A stretch of DNA of 24,958 bases, from assembly GCA_036897625.1 (NCBI GenBank), contig JAYMTA010000714.1, positions 1-24,958 of the forward strand, given 5' to 3'. Origin of the DNA: Pelargonium cotyledonis. Lineage: Eukaryota > Streptophyta > Magnoliopsida > Geraniales > Geraniaceae. Within the stretch, counting starts at the first letter, position 1; each line of letters begins with the position of its first letter. The notes below the pieces were generated by a model that did no database searches, was not told where the DNA came from, and saw only the letters and a list, made by a program, of their open reading frames with translations. Below, piece by piece: positions 1-9,599 of this stretch. The position numbers and the translations under genes were made by a program.

Positions 1-590
1 TGGACGAAGGAGGCCGAGTCCGGCGACCACCACCGGCGGATCTGGCCGTGCTCAGATGTGGATTCAACAATGGTGATGGAGAAGAAGAATAGTAGGGGTA
101 GTTAAGTCATTTCACAATTTCACAGACATAATTTGGATGGAAAAAGCTCATATTAGGAATAGTCATTACAAAAAAATATATATTAAGAATAGTTATTACA
201 AAAAATGTCAAGTACAGTGCACTAAGCTGCAATTACCCCCATAAATATTGAAGAGATAAGGAAACAGTTGCGTGTAATTAAGAGTCTTCCAAAAATTGCA
301 ACCACTTGTTGGTCCATTGCTTAGTTACTACTGGATTTATATGTTAAATGAATATTGGGTTCATCTCTCATCTCCCAGCAATTGATGACGTTTTGAATTT
401 TGCGCAACCAAAATATTGTCCTTTGCTTTTCTTTTTTATTTGGCACAACCGTAAACACCACTAGCTGTGTCTGACCAGTTGGTACAATGTGGTGCCATGT
501 TATAGTTGCAGTCTAGTTTGCAGTCTAAAAAAAAATAAGTCACAACAATCTCTCACATAAAATAAAATTAGTTACATAAATTTTACTGTT
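1..590. other. Intergenic AT-rich DNA, no gene supported
   Basis: No reading frame here resembles a protein I know. The first ~90 bases are more GC-rich than what follows and could belong to an upstream gene or its UTR, but the piece is too short to judge. A short tandem duplication of about 30 bp lies at 151-205 (two copies of a unit beginning tattaRgaatagtYattaca). Confidence 0.5.
151..205. repeat. Two-copy 30-bp tandem repeat
   Basis: Copies start at 151 and 181 and share the pattern tattaRgaatagtYattac followed by an A-run. They differ at two positions over about 25 bases. Nothing suggests a function. Confidence 0.7.
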
Positions 591-1010
591 AGTTTGACCT
601 AACGAATCCGTTAATTTAAGTGATGTGGCGCAACATGGTATTTTAATTTTTATTTATTTTCACACATGACACTTGCGTGGCATTTAAAAAATATTTTAAT
701 ATAATTAAAAATGTCACATATCACTTAATAATTTATTTAATTAAAATTAATTTTTGAATTAACTAATAAGTGACACGTGTTATTTAAATTAAAATTTTCA
801 AATGTCACTTCAGCGCCACGTGGCATTATGATTTATATTATTTATTATTTATTTTCACATGTGGTACTGACATGATATTTAAAAATATTGTAACGCAATT
901 AAAAATTAGAAATGAGACATGTGTCACTTAAGATTAGTTCAAAATTAATTTTGATAATTTTATTGAAATTTAATCTTTTTTTTTTAAATACCACGTCAAG
1001 TCAACGATGT
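590..1010. repeat. AT-rich imperfect direct duplication with CACGTG palindromes
   Basis: Two blocks of roughly 110 bp (about 645-760 and 845-960) share an order of landmarks: a run like atttattttcacayatg, then a gac/gcat stretch, then a run of A/T, then aattaaaaat, then a gtcac(a/t)ta segment and aaaattaattttt. Between them sit two CACGTG palindromes, acacgtgt at 773-780 and gccacgtggc at 815-824. The arrangement looks like a decayed transposable element rather than a promoter, since no gene follows it closely. No coding potential was seen. Confidence 0.45.
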
Positions 1011-1081
1011 AGTAGCGTGTTTGATCGGGTTTCTGCATCTGTCTCTGGCCCAATAGTGGCTTCTACCCCTAGCAGTAATAA

Positions 1082-1225
1082 TTTTTTTTTTTGATAAACA
1101 TAGAAGTGCTTCATTAATTCTATAAGTATGACCCGGCCTTACAAAATCCTTGCTTACCTATTTGTCCTAGATTATGGGCTCCCGACACAATCCGTCGGAT
1201 AGCCCAGTTAAAAGAAAAACAGCAT
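1082..1225 (-). mobile_element. Retroposon-like 3' tail in minus orientation
   Basis: Read on the minus strand, this stretch ends in an A-run of about 12 (the T-run at 1082-1093). That run is preceded by AT-rich sequence and, further 5', by a more GC-rich body that includes ctgggctatccgacggattg. A unique body ending in poly(A) is the form of LINE or SINE 3' ends. I could not find a convincing target-site duplication, so the limits and class are uncertain. Confidence 0.35.
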
Positions 1226-1616
1226 TAAAACTACTAATAAGTGGTGGCCAACTTTTTAGTGGGCGTTTTATAAATCAGTATTTGGATTCATTTGTGAAAA
1301 TAGTGATTTGTTTCACATGTTAATTTAGGAGTTCACTCATGTCGTTGAACATGCATATGATCTTTTGTAGCGACTGCACAATAGAAATCGACAAATTTAT
1401 CTTTTCCGTTTTGTATTGCATCCCAACTTTTCATTTCCTTTCTCTTCCATATCACACTACGCATCCAAAATACTTTTTCAGTGGGGCAACAATTTAAATA
1501 AAAACTTACCTATAATATATATTAAAAAATTGATAGACACAGTTAATTTTTTTTGCCCTACAAATATGTATATAGATGCAAAATTAACAAAACCACACTT
1601 AGCTTTTTTGCTTAAT

Positions 1617-1824
1617 GAAAATAAGAAATTTGACCACCAAGTGTGTAAGTCAACTGGTAAGAGATTGTTCCACCATAACATAAAGTTTTGAGTTCGAGTC
1701 CCAAAAAATGTACATGCGTTAAAACTTAGTAAGGAGAAGTTTGCCGCCTTTGTGTTTCTACCTAACTTGCATGCCCACTTTAGAAACCTCATGATTAAAA
1801 CCGAAAAAGAAAATAAGAAATTTG
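1617..1824 (+). mobile_element. tRNA-derived SINE with perfect 16-bp target-site duplication
   Basis: The body (1633-1808, 176 bp) is bounded by two identical 16-bp copies of gaaaataagaaatttg, at 1617-1632 and 1809-1824. Inside it are an RNA polymerase III box A-like motif, taagtcaactgg (1646-1657), and a box B-like motif, gttcgagtc (1692-1700), spaced as in tRNA genes and tRNA-derived SINEs. A tRNA-unrelated region follows and ends in accgaaaaa next to the second duplication. The layout is that of a full-length plant SINE inserted by LINE-type target-primed reverse transcription. The unmutated duplications suggest a fairly young insertion. It is not a functional tRNA, because I see no cloverleaf or acceptor stem. 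The SINE family is not identified. Confidence 0.82.
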
Positions 1825-2046
1825 TATAAAAGTCATTTTCTATGAATGTTTTCAATATATTTAAAATTATGCAACTTTAAAAAAAAAAAAAACAATAATC
1901 ATAATGTCCATTTTTTTAAAAAGTAAATAAATAAATAAATGAAATGTGATGCTATAATTTATTGATTGTTATTATGTTGAAATAAATAGATGAATTATTC
2001 CATTAAAATAGATGAGTTCCTATAACTTTATTTTCTTCTTCAAATT

Positions 2047-3099
2047 AAATGACTATCTAAACGAAGACCGGGTGTTTCTTTCTCTGGAACACGGTTATAT
2101 TCTATTGGGGAAGTCTAGCAGCAGCTAGGGTTAAGGTTGGTGAGCAAGAGGTGGATTGGAGGATATAAGGACATAAGGGGCGAGTGGTGAACAGTGTATC
2201 CCGGTTATACGGATAGGGTTTGGGGTTGGGTTGCTTTTCCTTTCGTTTTCTTCTGAACGAACAATGAGTTTCGGGGGAGAGAATGGCGACAAATGAGGGT
2301 TGGATGTTGGCGGGAAAAGGGATGGGTCCCGGGGATGGGGAGACGGTTAAGGCTGGAGGGATCGTGTCCGTCTAACATGGACGTCGACGAGGTGGTGCAG
2401 GAGGTACAGGACCTGGTGGTGGAGGAAGAGGAGCCGATTTTCAAGTTCGGCGGTGGGGAGGTGGCGGTTATACACGGAGTGAGGGAGGTTTTCAGTTTTG
2501 TGGGTCATTTTCTGTCCGACTCGCTAGTTCATTTTGGAACCATGCAACAAATGACAGCCTGGTTGTGGAGGCCGGAGAAAGGTGTGTCGGCTAAAGAGTC
2601 GTTTGACTAAACTCCAAATCCGAGGGAAACAGCTTGATATATGTTCGAGTTCTGTGGAGAAATTGGCGCATTATGGGTGGAGAAACAAGGTCCGTGGAAC
2701 TACAATGGCAAGTCTATGATTTTGGAGCGTCTTAAGGTGGGAGATAACTCGTGTGAAATGGACCTCAATATGCTGGAAATATGGGTCCAGATGAAGGGGA
2801 TTCCAATAGGTTAAATGACGGAAAGGGTGTGCATGGATTAGGGAGGGCGGTTGGAGAGTTTATTGAATATGATCCACATAACTTCATGGGTGGATGCCGG
2901 TCGATTTGATATAAGGAACCCAGTTTCATGAGGTTCAACTCATTTTGGTCAAAGGTTCCAGTTGGGGTTTGTGTGGCTTTCTACTTTGCTAAGTTGCTTT
3001 CTTGGGTTTGGTCTAGTCTTATCATTTATCTATTTGTAATGTCGTTTTATTCATGAAATGAAAATTCTATTTAAAGGTTAAAAAAATGACTATCTAAAC
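2047..3099 (+). mobile_element. Internally deleted LINE-like retroposon with 16-bp target-site duplication
   Basis: Two identical copies of aaatgactatctaaac, at 2047-2062 and 3084-3099, flank an insert of about 1,021 bp. The insert is more GC-rich than its surroundings. Its 5' part encodes a degraded DUF4283-like retroelement protein (see 2293-2950). Its 3' end (about 2960-3083) is AT-rich, resembles plant LINE 3' UTRs, and finishes in an A-run that merges with the second duplication. There is no room for endonuclease or reverse transcriptase, so the element is either internally deleted or a non-autonomous derivative moved in trans. The intact duplications show that the whole 1-kb unit inserted as one piece. 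Confidence 0.8.
2293..2950 (+). pseudogene. Degraded LINE ORF1 / gag-like DUF4283 protein
   Basis: One frame encodes an acidic stretch (VQDLVVEEEEPIFKFGGG), then after two in-frame stops (TAA 2608-2610 and a TGA near 2635) continues with MFEFCGEIGALWVEKQGPW and NMLEIWVQMKGIPIG. The FEF...GPW...LxIWVQ..G.P order is typical of DUF4283, the N-terminal domain of plant LINE ORF1/gag-like proteins. Further stops at about 2812 and 2838 break the frame again. Downstream codons (VGEFIEYDPHNFMGG in another frame) resemble the segment that normally leads to a CCHC zinc knuckle, which is missing. This is a dead mobile-element gene, not a host gene. Confidence 0.65.
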
Positions 3100-3770
3100 T
3101 AGAAATAACTCATTCTACAAGTTAATTTTATCATATTAACCCATTTTCTTTCAATAATGTCTATTATACAATTGTGATGTTCTTGATATGTTTTTTTTTT
3201 ATAAGAAAAAAAACAAAATCCAAACAACCAATATCACAACAATCCTAAAATCAAAATCAAACACCACTTTCTTTGTAACTTGATCATCTAGGTTGCGCTG
3301 ATAGTACCTAAGGAAGCTTCGAGGAAAATAGCATGGGCCCCATAGGATAAGCTTGTAACCCGGATTTTATACAAAGCTACAGAACTATAAGGGTTTGTAT
3401 GGTTCCATATTTACCAGATTTCTTAAGTATTGACTAAAAGGTTTAGATATTTGGGTACATTGTTTGATTGTTATTAACTGTCTGGGCTTGGGTTCCAAAA
3501 CCTTGCTTTAGAAAATCTCCATGTTTAGTTTGATCTTGAGTTTTTGATTTTGTGTTTTGTAATTTTGGATTTTGATTTTGTGTTTTTGTAATTTAAATTT
3601 TTAGTAATTTGACTCATTTATTATGGATCTTGTAATTTTGGTTGTCTGGATTTTGTTTTTGAGAAATCAAGAACAACGTCGGAACAATAAACATAAGGGT
3701 ACAATGAACATTATTAGAAAAAATGGTAAATTTGTTAGAATTAACAGGCATAATTATAAGTTTGAGTAAT
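3100..3770. other. Intergenic AT-rich DNA with a short tandem repeat
   Basis: No coding region is supported. A two-copy tandem repeat of about 29 bp with the pattern tttttgattttgtgttt(t)tgtaattt lies at 3541-3597, and a related fragment appears near 3628-3655. The rest is unremarkable. Confidence 0.5.
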
Positions 3771-3977
3771 ATGGGCACCAGTTGACTGATATAACTTTAT
3801 ATTAGTTGCATTAATGAGGTGATGACACCTCATTTAAAATCATGGATTCGGACGGGTCGCTCCGCTTCCACAAATTCACTTGGATGGGTATAAGTGAAAT
3901 TTAATGAGGTGTCATCACCTTATTGACTTATTTAAGTTGCAACTGATACAAAGTTATATCAGTCAACTGATACACAT
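3771..3977. mobile_element. Fold-back (MITE-like) element with nested hairpins
   Basis: The left arm contains cagttgactgatataacttt (3779-3798) and the right arm contains its exact reverse complement (3950-3969). Matching continues outward with three mismatches in eleven to about 3771 and 3977. Inward it continues with gaps to aatgaggtg. Each arm also has its own small palindrome: aatgaggtg-atga-cacctcatt (3813-3834) and aatgaggtg-tcat-caccttatt (3903-3924). A non-palindromic spacer of about 65 bp separates the arms, and there is no open frame. Size and structure fit a MITE or fold-back element. I could not find a clean target-site duplication, so the superfamily is open. Confidence 0.7.
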
Positions 3978-4740
3978 TTTATTCTATAAATTTTTGCAAG
4001 TTAAGGTGATCATGTGATTTGAAAATGTTATGTAAGAACTTATATGCTTTTAATGAAAAGTTCATATGAATCATATGCAATTTTTCATTTTAATACGGGT
4101 TTGGAACTCGAGCGGATTGTAAACTTGAGTCAAGACCAAGCTGTTTAAAAATGGGTAATTTTTAAATCTCGTGTACGCATAATTTCTTGCGTCGCAGCAT
4201 AAGTAAACATATCAACACGAAGTTACGTACGACTCATGAAAAAGTCATTTCCTTGGTTCAAATTAATGCTCGTAGAGGTACACACAATTTCTAAACGCAT
4301 CATCCACTGGTGCAATAAAAATGTCTTGATCATCAACTTTAGGACAAACTAAAACAAGCAAAACAGTATTCTCTAATCATTTTCATTAGATTAATTAGTA
4401 TTCTAATTATTCTCATCATTATATTTTTGTTTTGTTGGTTTCAGGTGGCTATTCAAACATGTCCCACGTTTTCGGTAGTGTTGGCCAACTTCTTTTTGTT
4501 CACCAGTGATATGTTATTAATCATGCGGGCCAGGATCGATGTTGATAACAACGATACTGATTCATTAATTATTACAGTAAATCATTGAAACAAAAACTTC
4601 CATGTTTGGCAAATCTAGCCATCACAGGTTAATTTATAAATTAAATCCTTAACAAACCTCAACGAGTTGTCTCTATAAACCTAGTTTGTTTGTTATACGT
4701 CCACAATTGGTCTTCTGTAACTAACCTTTGTTCCTTGTTC
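3978..4740. other. Intergenic DNA, nothing recognisable
   Basis: AT-rich sequence upstream of the PILS transcription unit. I see no open frame with family similarity, no repeat unit and no RNA gene. Distal promoter elements of the next gene could lie here but cannot be recognised by eye. Confidence 0.4.
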
Positions 4741-4748
4741 ATTTCACA

Positions 4749-4757
4749 TATAAATAG
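4749..4757 (+). promoter_or_regulatory. Candidate TATA box of the PILS gene
   Basis: The sequence tataaatag is a good plant TATA match on the coding strand. It lies about 915 bp before the PILS start codon. That distance is reasonable only if the 5' leader contains an intron, and a donor-like caag|gtaag-type site (caagtaagtag, gt at 4820) does lie about 70 bp downstream. Acceptors such as tcccag near 5612 could close such an intron. This is inference; the start site has no direct support. Confidence 0.35.
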
Positions 4758-5102
4758 AAGCTACAAATGTAACATTTTCCATGAATGAATCTATAGGTAG
4801 ACGAAGCAAATCAATTCAAGTAAGTAGATAATTCATAGAGTCGATGAATGGTAGCTACAAATGTCGGACAAGAATGATTGGTGAAACAATTAGGTGTATA
4901 TCAGTGTATATATCATGGACCACCCATTTTTATTTATTGACTTCTCTAACTTTGTTCCTGATTATTAAATGCATGCACCAACAAAGCCAAATAAAAGCTC
5001 CAACAAATACTACCAAAACAGGTAATGTATGTATGTGTAAAACAAATTGGAGCGAGCTTAAAAGTGTGAAACTCCCGGTTTCATGAGAGCTGTAACTTCG
5101 CA

Positions 5103-5219
5103 CAGAGCTAGGAGTGAGCTGGGGTAGGCAACTGTCTATGCTATAGATTTCACAATTGTGTGTGTGGAACTCCCAATCCCAGAGCTAGGAGTGAGTTGGA
5201 GTAGGCACGTGCCTATGCT
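5103..5219. repeat. Duplicated 40-bp block upstream of PILS
   Basis: The block cagagctaggagtgagYtgg followed by RgtaggcaNNtGYctatgct occurs at 5103-5142 and again at 5180-5219, with only a few differences. Short flanking matches (gaactccc) extend the similarity to the left. The second copy carries a perfect 14-bp palindrome with a G-box core that the first copy lacks. Confidence 0.75.
5202..5215. promoter_or_regulatory. Palindromic G-box (taggcacgtgccta)
   Basis: The 14 bases are identical to their reverse complement and centre on CACGTG (5206-5211), the binding site of plant bHLH (PIF-type) and bZIP factors. It lies about 450 bp upstream of the PILS start codon, in the proposed leader or its intron. 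Some Arabidopsis PILS genes are known to respond to light and phytochrome-interacting factors, which makes the site plausible. No binding is shown here, and the site sits inside a repeat. Confidence 0.4.
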
Positions 5220-5663
5220 GTCTCTCGAAACTTGAGTAAACGCCGCAACTTTCATGATTGATAAGTTGAGATCGTAGTTTTGGTTATAATATGCCTATCC
5301 CTATCCTACGTCCGGCCTCCGCTATGTATATGGGGATGGTGGAGTAGTTTTCTTAATATGCACCAACTTTGTCTGTTAATATAATTCATGCCCTAATGTT
5401 GAATCTTAGTTCTTGTTTTGTGTTGCTTAACATTTAGCTCTGAAGGACCACTATTCTTTTAAATATCCAACCCTTGTACTGTTCTCTTATTATTTTTGTG
5501 TGCTGAATTGAGCAAAATAAATAATTGCACTGCACAACCATGAATGTTTTGTGAGGCCATTTCTCTTCCCATTTGCTTGTTTGTACTAAATTTGAATACA
5601 TTTCCACTCCCAGCAGCTTGGAAGTTTAGGTGAATTGAACTTGTAGCGTGCAGCGAAGAAGAA

Positions 5664-7728
5664 ATGGGTTTCTTGGATCTGTTCGTGGCGTCGTTGGTGC
5701 CAGTTCTCAAAGTGCTAATCATAACCGGGATAGGCCTGTTCCTCGCGACAGAGCGCATAGATCTCCTCGGGGCAACTGCTAGGAAGAATTTGAATCATGT
5801 AAGTTGTATTTCACAGTTCGTGAACTAGTTAACTACGAGAAATATATATTGCTAAACAAAATTTAACACAATCTATGTATGTGTGTGATCAGCTGGTGTT
5901 TTATGTGTTCATGCCTTCCCTCATAGGAAGCAGCCTGGCCGACACAATTACATTAAAAAGTCTCTCCACTCTGTGAGTACTAATTTCGACTTCTTCTCTT
6001 CTTTGCTAATCTTCCCGTCGTGTACTAATTATATAATGTTTCAATTCGATATGTCGAATGCTAGGTGGTTCATGCCGGTTAACATCCTAATTGCATTTGC
6101 TATCGGCTCTGTTCTTGGATGGTTGCTTACTAAAATCACGAAAACGCCTGTAAAACTTCGAGGCATTGTTATCGGTTGCTGCTCTGCTGGTAACAAAAAC
6201 ATTACGAGAACAGTGTTCTAAGCATTTTCATAGTCAGTCTACGCTGTATTGGATAATATGTAACTCGTGACAATGATCGATGTCACAGGAAATGTTGGAA
6301 ACTTGCTTCTGGTTATACTTCCAGCAATTTGTGATGAATCAGATAGTCCTTTTGGAGACTCCACCAGCTGCTCGACCTATGCAGAGGCTTATGCTTCGCT
6401 TTCTATGTCGGTACTAACTCTAGCTAATCCTCGATCTAGTACTAAGACTTTGCAAAATCTATGTCGGGTTATTACAAGTTTCATGTTTGATGCATTGTAA
6501 AGCCTAATTTCATTTTTGTTTCGTTTTGTCGATGCAGATTTTAGTTGTGTATATATTCACTTACGTTTATGTCATCATGAAAATATCGTATGAGAGCGGT
6601 GAACTGGAAGATCTTGAAGCGCGACGAGCGAATGAAGCCTCAGAAATATCTTCGTCCACGCAGCCATTGCTTGAACCACCAGCAAGCACTGAAAATGAGG
6701 GGAAGGTGTGCAAATATACTCAACTTAATTCTGAAACTTCAGCCATGAAAAGAAACGAAGCTACTAAATTGTTCGACGAATTAACATTTCGTTACTTGTT
6801 GCGATTAGATGAACTTTTCTGCGAAGATGAAGGATCGCTTCAAAAGCATTACAAAGTATATAAACATCAAGATGATTATGGCGCCGGGCATAGTTGCAGC
6901 AGTAAGTTTATAGTTGAAAATTGAAATTGAGTCCATCTTGATTTTATCAGTAAAAACGACTGACAGTGACAATGTCATCTTCCTGTGTATTCTCTGTACA
7001 GTTGCTCGGGCTTTTCATCGGGCTGATCAGTCCCATTCGAAAAATAATAATAGGGGATAGTGCTCCCCTTCGTGTGCTCTACACTTCTGCGTCTTTACTC
7101 GGGTTAAACTCAGCTCAAACTTCTCGTTTCCATATTCATTTCCCGATCTTCTGCTTCTGTGTAATTAACATTTGTGAGATTTTGTTGCAGACAAGCGTCT
7201 GTTCCATCCGTTACTCTGATAGTAGGAGGAAACCTTCTAAAAGGTGCGTCTGTCGAATGCTGTTTTCGGGTTTTCAGTCTCATTTTTAATAATGTGGATG
7301 TGTTTGTGTGGTCTGGCAGGTCTAAAGGGAACTGCAGTGAGTGTGCCGATCATTTTAGGAATCATGGCTGTTCGGTTTATAGCGTTGCCTCTGTGTGGGA
7401 TCGGTGTATTCAAATTCGCGCGCCATTATGGTTTGATTGGGACGGATTCGCTGTTCCAGTTTACTCTTCTGATCCAATTTGCAGTCCCACCTGCAATGAA
7501 TATAGGTACTGTCACTCAATAAGTCCACATTTCACTATGTATCATTGTTTATATTGTGTGTTCATGTGGAAAATTGTTGTTTGATTTGTGAATGAAAATG
7601 CAGGTACAATTGCTCAGTTAGCTGAAACTGGACAAAGTGAATTATCAGTCATTTTTCTATGGACTTATGCTGTGGCATGTGTTGCTCTCACTCTGTGGTC
7701 TGCATTTTTCATGGCAATGGTCGCTTGA
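5664..7728 (+). CDS. PILS: PIN-LIKES (PILS) auxin efflux carrier family protein
   Basis: Ten exons: 5664-5798, 5893-5972, 6065-6189, 6289-6410, 6538-6705, 6809-6901, 7002-7102, 7191-7243, 7320-7505, 7604-7728. All junctions are GT-AG and keep frame, giving 395 residues, near the family's usual 400 or so. It belongs to the membrane transport (Mem_trans) family; PILS proteins sit in the ER membrane and lower nuclear auxin signalling by sequestering auxin. The N terminus starts MGFLDLFVASLVPVLKVLII, followed by LVFYVFMPSLIGSSLAD, WFMPVNILIAFAIGSVLGW and the family hallmark GNVGNL (residues 114-119). A charged cytosolic loop covers about 173-235. The C-terminal half has LRV..SASLLG, TLIVGGNLLKG, VPPAMNIGTIAQL (348-360) and ends in hydrophobic helices. 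The start is chosen because it matches family N termini. Which PILS paralogue it is remains unclear. Confidence 0.93.
6706..6808 (+). other. 103-nt stop-free intron within the PILS cytosolic loop
   Basis: Removing gtgtgc...gattag joins ENEGK to MNFSAKMKDRFKSITKY and restores the frame that runs into the family-typical segment APGIVAA at the next donor. Without removal, the frame stays open through the intron but then runs the conserved segment in the wrong frame and stops at 6922-6924. The length is not a multiple of three, so retention would truncate the protein after its first half. I prefer splicing to a frameshift mutation because both sites are canonical and the fit is exact. Confidence 0.7.
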
Positions 7729-7794
7729 TCAGTACTTTGATTTATATAACTATGTTGCTGTTTTGATCATTCTGGTTTGAGCTGAAACAACTGA

Positions 7795-7872
7795 TAATCG
7801 AATCGAATCGATGCGTCCGAGCACAATTGAAGCTGTGGCCTATTGTTGTTCTTGATCTTGATCTTGATCTCA
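7795..7872 (+). repeat. Short microsatellites in the PILS 3' UTR
   Basis: About 70 bp after the PILS stop there is a short tcgaa-type repeat (aatcgaatcgaatcgatg, 7795-7812), followed by a gatctt hexamer repeated three times (cttgatcttgatcttgatct, 7851-7870). They probably lie in the transcribed 3' UTR. No function is suggested. Confidence 0.6.
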
Positions 7873-9595
7873 GGTGATGGAAATTAAAGGACTTTCTCTT
7901 TCACCCCTCCAAGGTCATTGAGGTGATCTTTTTTTTGTTACTCAAATTTTAGACCAAAGTATATATACAATACACATGATGATGGGAGTTTATGTTGATC
8001 ATGTATATCACAATTCATTATTTGTGAAGTTTTGAAACTATTTCATTCACTCCTTGAATCATTTCATTGATAATACTTCGTTTTCAATTTAAGTGATTCT
8101 ATTTGTCCATTTATTTTCCCGCTGTCATGCTAAGGGCGGATCCATAAAATTTAGTATATGGGATCAAAACAATTAAAAAAAATTTAGAGGTCATATTGTT
8201 GTAAGAAAAGACAGAATAAAACTCTAAAAATTAGTCCAACGGTTTAACCGGGGCAAGATGTCAAGTGATATCCCATTTGCTCAAGTGTGTTGGCCATTGG
8301 TCACAATTGACATTCATATTTGAATTTAATTATATCGACTGTCTTTTCAGCAATTTCGAATGCGTATTTGTGAGTGGTATTATACATCGTTAACGTATGA
8401 GACATGTCATGTGTTATCATTGTTTGGTATTATCTTTCGTGGAGGATTGAAAGGTAATGTCATTGTTTTGAAGAGTTTGAGAGAAACTCAGAGGGAGGCA
8501 CCACTTGTAGAACTGCTTAGGAGCGTAACTATGACTTGAATCACCCAAAGCACGAGAAAGGTGTTGATATGACTCGAATGAGAACTAACTTGAGTGTGAT
8601 ATGAATTAAAGGTGCTGATTTCGTGCTTATTGTTGGTTCGCTTCGAAAACCTCGTTATTAAAACAAAAAAAAGGTTTACAAAGCATCATAGAGTGTATTC
8701 TTGTGCGGGAAAATATTTGTTTTATTATTAAACTATCTAGATCAAAATCCATAACAGTTCTTATTTATAAAAATAAGAAAATCAACATACAAGCACCCTA
8801 TGATTTCAACAATTTAATACAGTACTTCTTTGATATGTCTACATCAAAAATATGCTTATTAGGTTATGCGCCTAATCATCTTGTCAATCTTGCATAACCA
8901 ATTAAATTTGTCTTGGTAGGGAAATGAATCTAAATGCTAAGTCCAATCTCATGCGTTTTAGGTCGTGCATCCTTGACCTTACACTAACAGAGGATCATAT
9001 TGTTTAGTGAAAATCATGACGCGTACAATAAAATTCATTTAAATCACGAGAATAAACATCTTTATTACGGTGAAGTCACATCGCTATAATATGTAATTGG
9101 AGATAATGAGAAGTGTATACATGTCCAAAATGATAACCATTCCTCCATCAAAGGAGAACGTTTTTATATTCACAAGTTTGAGACGAAATGACAAGTTCTG
9201 ATTGATAGATAATAATATAATGACAAGACTGACAATATCAATGATGACCTCATCCTCCAAATAATTGTTGTGGAGTTTCCGACTACGCTTATGTGAGGGC
9301 TAGAGTGATATTTATTTAAAGAAATATAAGAAAAAATAATCAATAAAATTGACACGAGTTTATACGGTAACCAACAATAACACAATAGTTTCTTATTCGA
9401 ATATCAAACTAAATTTGTTGATTTTTTTTTTCCGAATTAAAGTAAAAAGATTTTGTTTCATTTTTGGTCCAATTAAAATCAATTTTATTGCAATTACCCT
9501 TCAAAGTTCAACCCCAATTTTAACCAAATAAATAAACAAAATGTCTCTTCGAAAAAAAAAAATAAATAAAAAAAATAAACAAAATGTCACTTCTA
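7873..9595. other. PILS 3' flank and intergenic DNA without a gene
   Basis: The first few hundred bases are AT-rich and probably hold the PILS polyadenylation region; no single AATAAA decides it. From about 8130 to 9595 I see only AT-rich sequence with no family-like frame, and the open frames present are short and of random composition. A degenerate, dispersed-repeat flavour (gggcggatccataaaattta at 8135-8154) suggests old transposon debris, but I cannot classify it. Confidence 0.45.
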
Positions 9596-9599
9596 ATTC

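Noticed and set aside
1..90. GC-rich edge as the end of an upstream gene
   Set aside because: One frame is open for about 34 codons, but it is too short and unlike any family to support a gene call.
1646..1700. Possible tRNA gene
   Set aside because: Box A and box B are present, but there is no acceptor stem or cloverleaf, and target-site duplications flank a longer body; SINE is the better reading.
1478..1855. 125-codon minus-strand open frame
   Set aside because: It lies across the SINE and its target-site duplications, has no family-like content, and is explained by chance.
2205..2444. Minus-strand open frame rich in serine
   Set aside because: It is antisense to the LINE-like ORF1 remnant, whose plus-strand frame has DUF4283-like features; the minus frame is a shadow.
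4844..5086. 80-codon open frame upstream of PILS
   Set aside because: Random composition, and no family resemblance; probably leader or intron sequence.
6705..6924. Frameshift mutation that would make PILS a pseudogene
   Set aside because: A canonical GT-AG intron (6706-6808) restores the frame exactly, and every other exon is intact.
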